64,000 nucleotides of DNA, from the NCBI RefSeq assembly GCF_963576615.1, contig NC_088715.1, positions 2,744,001 to 2,808,000 on the forward strand. The letters run 5' to 3'. Source of the stretch: Watersipora subatra (taxonomy: Eukaryota > Bryozoa > Gymnolaemata > Cheilostomatida > Watersiporidae). A program made the position numbers and the translations under genes. Position 1 is the first letter of the stretch, and every line of letters begins with the position of its first letter. Below the pieces are notes generated by a model. It made no database searches. It was not told the DNA's origin and saw only the letters and a program-made list of their open reading frames with translations. Below, piece after piece: positions 59,801 to 64,000 of this stretch.

Positions 59801-61195
59801 CGCGTAGATATAGTATATGTACTGTAGATGTAATATATTTGTACATATAATCTACATGTAGATATAACATTCATGTAGATACAACATATACTACAGGTGA
59901 TGACTACAGTAGATGACGATGCTTTGCCAAAGCATCGCCAAGGCGTTGGCTACACACACAGTGCATTTTGTCGCTATGTGTGTAGTCAGCACTTTGTGCC
60001 ATTCACATTATAGTAGAAAATATATACTCACATGTTTATACCAGGGATACTAGAAATTTTCTAAAAATGGTCATCGTACTAAGCCTTTACTCATGATTGA
60101 AATGAAACAAAGCCTATAAATCTATATATATATATATATAGTATATTCTAGACTTGCTATGGTTAGTTTAAACAATATTATATTTTATTGGTGATGAAGT
60201 GATCGTGTTCCTGGTCACATCTATGACAATGACTAGCGGGAATGCCAGGCGTTGCACAGGTATTAAAAATCGGCTTATAAAAAGTGACAGGTAATGTAGT
60301 TGCCTGCCACTAGCCATTAGCCTGGCACTTTGCCAATGACTCATTTGGGTAAGCTAGTTTTGCTGAATTTATTAATAGGAGTCGTGAGAGCAAGCTTTAC
60401 TGATGTTGCGCTGTAACGTAATGCAGATTCGCTATGCGAATTTTAACCAACAATGATTCATATCACCCAATGAATTCTTGCGTAGCTCAATGAGTTAGCA
60501 CATGACCTGAGGATTGAGAGGTTCGGCTCATTGGTTTAGCATATTGTCTCGTGATTGAGAGGTTCTGAGATCAAATCTTCTGCGATACGGAGTCTTCATT
60601 CCTAGATTTAATAGCTGTAGCTGGACACACCGAATCACAGACAAACTTTGAGCTTTATATATATATAGATTGAATGTTAACTTGCATCTTCATATAGCCT
60701 TGTGTTGATGTATCATTTTTAAACACTGGTTGAGGCTGTGGTGATTGACTCAAGTTTCAAGCGTTCTCGATTACTATAAAATTATCAATTCTAATTTCTG
60801 TTCAAATATTCTGAGTATCTTTCTATTTCTATAAACATACTGTATTTGTTAATGTTCTGTGGTTTATGTTTGCACTTACACTTGTGGCATATTGAACAGC
60901 TGCTGTGCATGAAACGTCTGCGACGATGAAAGATTCTGCGGTATCCTAAAGATTTGCTCAGATAAAATTATATGTTTTAGCATTCTATCTCCTCGGCTGT
61001 CCTATATCGGGGGAGGTAACATTCACCATAGCATCCATTACTGAGCCACGATTGGGCCAAGATCCGCAGACGTACACTCCTCCAGTCGCTGACGACTATC
61101 GATATGATATACCAGCTGGCTCTACCGTAAAACTGAGGTGCCAAGTATCCGTTGGGGAGGCTACTGTCAGATTCTCCACCAATGATATCGCACTG
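53648..61195 (+). CDS. N-terminal exons of a probable secreted or membrane Ig-like protein (partial)
   Basis: Exon 1 (53648-53684) runs from ATG for 12 codons plus G to the donor GTGAGT. Exon 2 (60981-61195) follows the acceptor tatgttttag with two bases and 71 codons. Joined they read MGYTSTLWFHILAFYLLGCP, a textbook signal peptide with its hydrophobic core created only by the junction; a cleavage site near residue 23 is plausible. Residues 58-84 (GSTVKLRCQVSVGEATVRF) fit the B-C strands of an Ig domain, with Cys66 and Phe77 in the usual Trp place. The exon-2 donor (GTTTGT at 61196) is weak, and later exons were not identified, so the protein continues beyond what I can trace. Intron 1 is 7.3 kb. 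Confidence 0.55.
54279..54350 (+). mobile_element. tRNA-like SINE head
   Basis: ataggcttagtggtagtgtg (box A-like) and aggtttgattcctgtg (box B-like) are spaced as in a tRNA. The acceptor stem does not pair, so it is not a tRNA gene. It leads directly into the dispersed repeat at 54380. Confidence 0.55.
54380..54900. mobile_element. Inverted copy of the 28200-28985 repeat
   Basis: cacgaccaaacacgagcgaa, atctgatcggattatacata and cacgtttcaccagtctata each match the complement of the other copy in the corresponding order. With the tRNA-like head it may be a composite SINE. Confidence 0.7.
55614..55891. repeat. 14-bp tandem repeat (tgtcccactcttcc), about 19 copies
   Basis: Almost perfect units. Three units equal 42 bases, so all frames stay open on both strands, producing spurious 100-200 residue frames. 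Confidence 0.97.
56640..56826. repeat. Pyrimidine-rich tract followed by an (AT)n microsatellite
   Basis: ctcccccctccttctccc-type sequence to about 56760, then about 30 AT units at 56766-56826. Confidence 0.95.
57534..58185. mobile_element. MITE, 652 bp, ends tcactatgtttccatgatgc
   Basis: Terminal inverted repeats of about 25 bp (tcactatgtttccatgatgc and its complement) continue as a looser repeat (cttcgga). A related end, gcatcatggaaacacagtga, is at 59366-59385, so the family has at least two members here. Target duplication unclear. Confidence 0.85.
58240..58590. repeat. 16-bp tandem repeat in two variants
   Basis: About 14 units of tttcttatagccacgg are followed by seven homogeneous units of tttctcgtagacacgg. 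Confidence 0.96.
58911..59060. repeat. 34-bp tandem repeat (cagtagctgtaggacataga...), 4-5 copies
   Basis: Units of agtagctgtaggacatagag plus atctacaatatatc, nearly identical. Confidence 0.95.
59220..59390. mobile_element. Second, shorter member of the tttccatgatgc MITE family
   Basis: The right end gcatcatggaaacacagtga is clear; the left end (gctgtttccattgcaagcat) is diverged. Confidence 0.45.
59655..59905. repeat. Irregular tagatataat / acatgta AT-rich repeat
   Basis: Degenerate units of gtagatataatatat. A perfect palindrome gatgctttg-c-caaagcatc follows at 59918-59936. Confidence 0.75.
60220..60660 (+). mobile_element. SINE-like member of the cgttgcccg family with tRNA-like region
   Basis: aggcgttgcacagg and gttgcctgccactagccatt match the block at 15307. 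Further right, tagctcaatgagttagcaca (box A-like) and gagaggttctgagatcaaat (box B-like) indicate a tRNA-derived part. It lies just upstream of Ig-like exon 2. Confidence 0.6.
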
Positions 61196-61534
61196 GTTTG
61201 TCATCATTAACTTATTATGTCAAAGTTTTTGCCTCATTACCTACTTGTGCCCTTTTTCTTCATCCCTGTTTTTTCATCATACATGTAGATGAACAGATTT
61301 GTCAGAGTTGCGGCAGAAGCCAAGCCAGTGTGTTTCGTTTAGTAGTTGGTCTTAACATGAGCTTTGCAAATTCATCATACATGCACACTAGCAGATGAGT
61401 TGTTAGTCTATATACTATATACATGCAGAGCATTGCCTACAGCTCCCTAGTATATTGAGGGTCGTCTTTCGGGCCAAATTTCTCTAACATCATTTAATTA
61501 AAAGAATTCAGGTCTGTTGGGCTTCATTGCTGTA

Positions 61535-62036
61535 GTTGTCTACCCCCATCTCTATTACAGCATCATTGCTATAGTTGTCTCCCCTGTCTCTATTACAGCA
61601 TCATTGCTATAGTTGTCTCCCCTGTCTCTATTACAGCATCATTGCTATAGTTGTCTACCCCGTCTCTACGACAGCATCATTGCAATAGTTATCTCCTCTG
61701 TCTCTATTACAACATCAGTGCTATAGTTGTCTCTCCTGTCTCTATTACAGCATCATTGCAATAGTTGTCTCCCCTGTCTCTATGACAACATCATTGCTAT
61801 AGTTGTCTCCCCTGTCTTTATTACAGCATCATTGCTATAGTTGTCTACCCCGTCTCTACTACAGCATCATTGCAATAGTTATATCCTCTGTCTCTATTAC
61901 AGCATCAGTGCTATAGTTGTCTCCCCTGTCTCTATTACAGCATCATTGTTATAGTTGTCTCCCCTGTCTCTATTACAGCATCATTGCTATAGTTGTCTCC
62001 CCTGTCTCTATTACAGCATCATTGCTATAGTTGTCT
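61535..62036. repeat. 38-bp tandem repeat, about 13 copies
   Basis: The unit contains cagcatcattgctatagttg and tctcccctgtctctatta. Each unit contains ctctattacag, a perfect splice-acceptor look-alike. Confidence 0.96.
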
Positions 62037-62039
62037 ACA

Positions 62040-64000
62040 GCTTCAATTATTTTAATGAGTCAAGTTAAAATATTAAACAAAATTTAGAGTTGTTTTTTTA
62101 GTTATTATGAAAACAAGAAGGCAGCACCATTATTTTCATGGTTTGCTCTATGGTGTCACATGAACTATTACACAGATAACAATGACATTTTTGTCCTGAA
62201 AATACCAGGATGCGTGAGTCATCGTTGCATGATATTGATATAATCTCTAAACAAATGCTCAGTGTTTAATTTCCTTTGTGAATCACCAAGTTTTTAGTTT
62301 GAGAGTTGTTCAGTCACATATGGGTAACTCCAACATTATTTGTAAACATTTAACAACCTATTCATATATCAGATGGTTACGTATAGCTGTTATTTTGAAT
62401 AGAATGGGCCTGTTTTGATTCTGTCATTTTAAACATAAAACCATAAACCATAGCGCATGATCAAGTTGGTCTTCTTTTAAAACAAGTTCAGTGAAACCTC
62501 CATTTACGAATGCCTCAGTAGTATCATATTTTAACCTGTGAAATTTCTAGTAAATATTTAAGACTGTTTGGAGCAGTTTTATAGGTCACAGTGAAGAGGA
62601 TAGTGAAAGTGAAAAGTATACAAATGGATACATGATAACAGTGTTAGTTTGGTCTTCAGCAATCTTACACTTTCGTTCGTATAACAAAAAATTATTTTTC
62701 CTAAATATTACTTTATCAACTTAGTCTTTGTTATATATAACTTTGTTTTTACATGGAGTTTTATATTATATATTTATCTTAATGTTATGTGTAATTACCT
62801 AACATATTTGTTGTGCAGTTGTCATAGTTTTGTCTGCAGTTTAATTGACTAGAGTGCGACCTTATGGGAATGTTTACTCCAACATAAGATGGTTTTTACA
62901 TACATAATCTTACATATAATTTTTACATATCAGAATTTGCAACAATTTAACTTCATATATAAAGGTTTAACCATGTATTAGCATGCTGACCTCTGAAGTA
63001 TGTAGAGGTCTGACTGTAGTATCTAAGGTTTAACTGTAGTATGTAGAGGTCTGACTGTAGTATTTAAGGTTTAACTGTAGTATGTAGAGGTCTGACTGTA
63101 GTATCTAAATGTTTGGCTGTTGCATTTGGGTCTATTACAGACTTGCACTTAGCAGTTGTAGTTAAAATCATTTGATTGTCTCAGAGCTAATGACTTAACT
63201 GTTTTACCCGGACGGACGGACTTTGACTAGGTAGTCTTTTGTTATACTAGGTGCTCTTTTAGCTGCAACTGATATGCTTTTTTTTACTAATCTTTGAACC
63301 ATTGTAATAACTTCTAGCTCACCCTTGTGTCAAGGTCAGCTCACCCTTGTGGCAAGGTCAGCTCACCCTTGTGGCAAGGTCAGTTCTAGTCTAAACATTG
63401 AAATTACGTTATATTCCATTAACTATGAAGTAGAGTTATAGGATTGGCTAGTCAGTGTTATCTTTGGCTGCCAGATAATACCGTATTCTAACAATTTCAA
63501 TGTTTGAAAGAGTGGCAATGAAAAGACAAACATAAATCGATATGAGGTTGTACGGTCACATAAAAGCTGCCCATGTTAAACAGAATCTTACTTGCAAGGT
63601 CGGAACAGGGTCAGAACATAGTAAGATGCATACAGTAATTTGGTCTCAACGAAATTAGTGTCGAAATGCCGTAGACTACCCTGTAATGTACATTCCTTTC
63701 TGCAAACATTTATGTTAATGAACCATAAAATACATGCCCATAGCCTAATTTACTCCAAGATCGTTCCAAACTCTCCCCTTGAGCTCTTCCAAACGAAAAA
63801 AATAGTCGTAACTTTGTAATTTGTCGATCGTACGGCAACTGCGGCGTAATCAGTTTGTATCGACAACTTTTCCCTTTTTTATCACTTTCACTTAGTCTAG
63901 GGTACATGATTATTTTACATTAAGGGAACCACACACGTTTATCATCAATTTAAATCAGTTTTTTTTACGTTTTTGTAGAAAAAATAATGCATTTGTCTGA
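62040..64000. other. Non-coding interval with short tandem repeats
   Basis: Three units of about 41 bp (gtatgtagaggtctgactgt) lie at 62997-63122, and three 22-bp units (agctcacccttgtggcaagg) at 63316-63381. No exon was recognised. Confidence 0.5.

Noticed and set aside
61284..61398. Possible third exon of the Ig-like gene (EQICQSCGRSQASVF)
   Set aside because: An acceptor (tacatgtag) exists, but the phase that fits exon 2 meets a stop after 17 codons, and the other frame does not join in phase.

Overview
The window is nuclear DNA from an invertebrate animal. It is AT-rich, with multi-exon genes split by GT-AG introns, long intronic tandem arrays, degraded LINE and hAT transposons, short inverted-repeat elements and tRNA-like repeats. 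I could not place it more precisely; a spiralian is possible but unproven. Most long open frames are tandem-repeat artefacts. The real genes were rebuilt exon by exon from splice sites, reading phase and family motifs.

Region 1 (1-2608) holds the end of a duplicated segment: a terminal exon of a propeller-type gene on the plus strand, and a 5'-truncated copy of the proteasome maturation factor POMP on the minus strand. Region 2 (3162-21834) is a TRIM-like gene on the plus strand. It has seven coding exons with compatible phases (593 codons) encoding a RING finger, two B-boxes, a coiled coil and a propeller-like C-terminus. Its third intron contains three more plus-strand exons (7284-10049). 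These encode about 20 FG dipeptides followed by a clear GLEBS motif, the Rae1/Gle2-binding segment of nucleoporin Nup98, then a stop codon and a poly(A) signal. The TRIM exon-3 donor and the FG exon acceptor have matching phase, so the locus could make a RING/B-box/FG/GLEBS protein by alternative splicing. This is the most unusual feature of the window.

Region 3 (22696-24352) is another copy of the propeller exon pair. Region 4 (25489-33096, minus strand) is POMP itself, with five phase-compatible exons (145 codons plus stop) and only a short N-terminal exon missing. The three propeller ends (about 1, 21 and 24 kb) share a terminal exon, a 3' hairpin and a poly(A) signal. Two of them are followed by POMP sequence, so propeller end plus POMP tail was the duplicated unit.

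Region 5 (33.1-53.6 kb) has a promoter-like block (CRE, CCAAT, TATA) and then mostly transposon debris: a dead LINE, a hAT transposase remnant, and non-autonomous inverted-repeat elements, one with a perfect 8-bp target duplication. Region 6 (53648-61195) has the first two exons of a probable secreted or membrane immunoglobulin-like protein, whose signal peptide is split by a 7.3-kb intron. The rest of the window, to 64000, is tandem repeats and sequence in which no gene was recognised.
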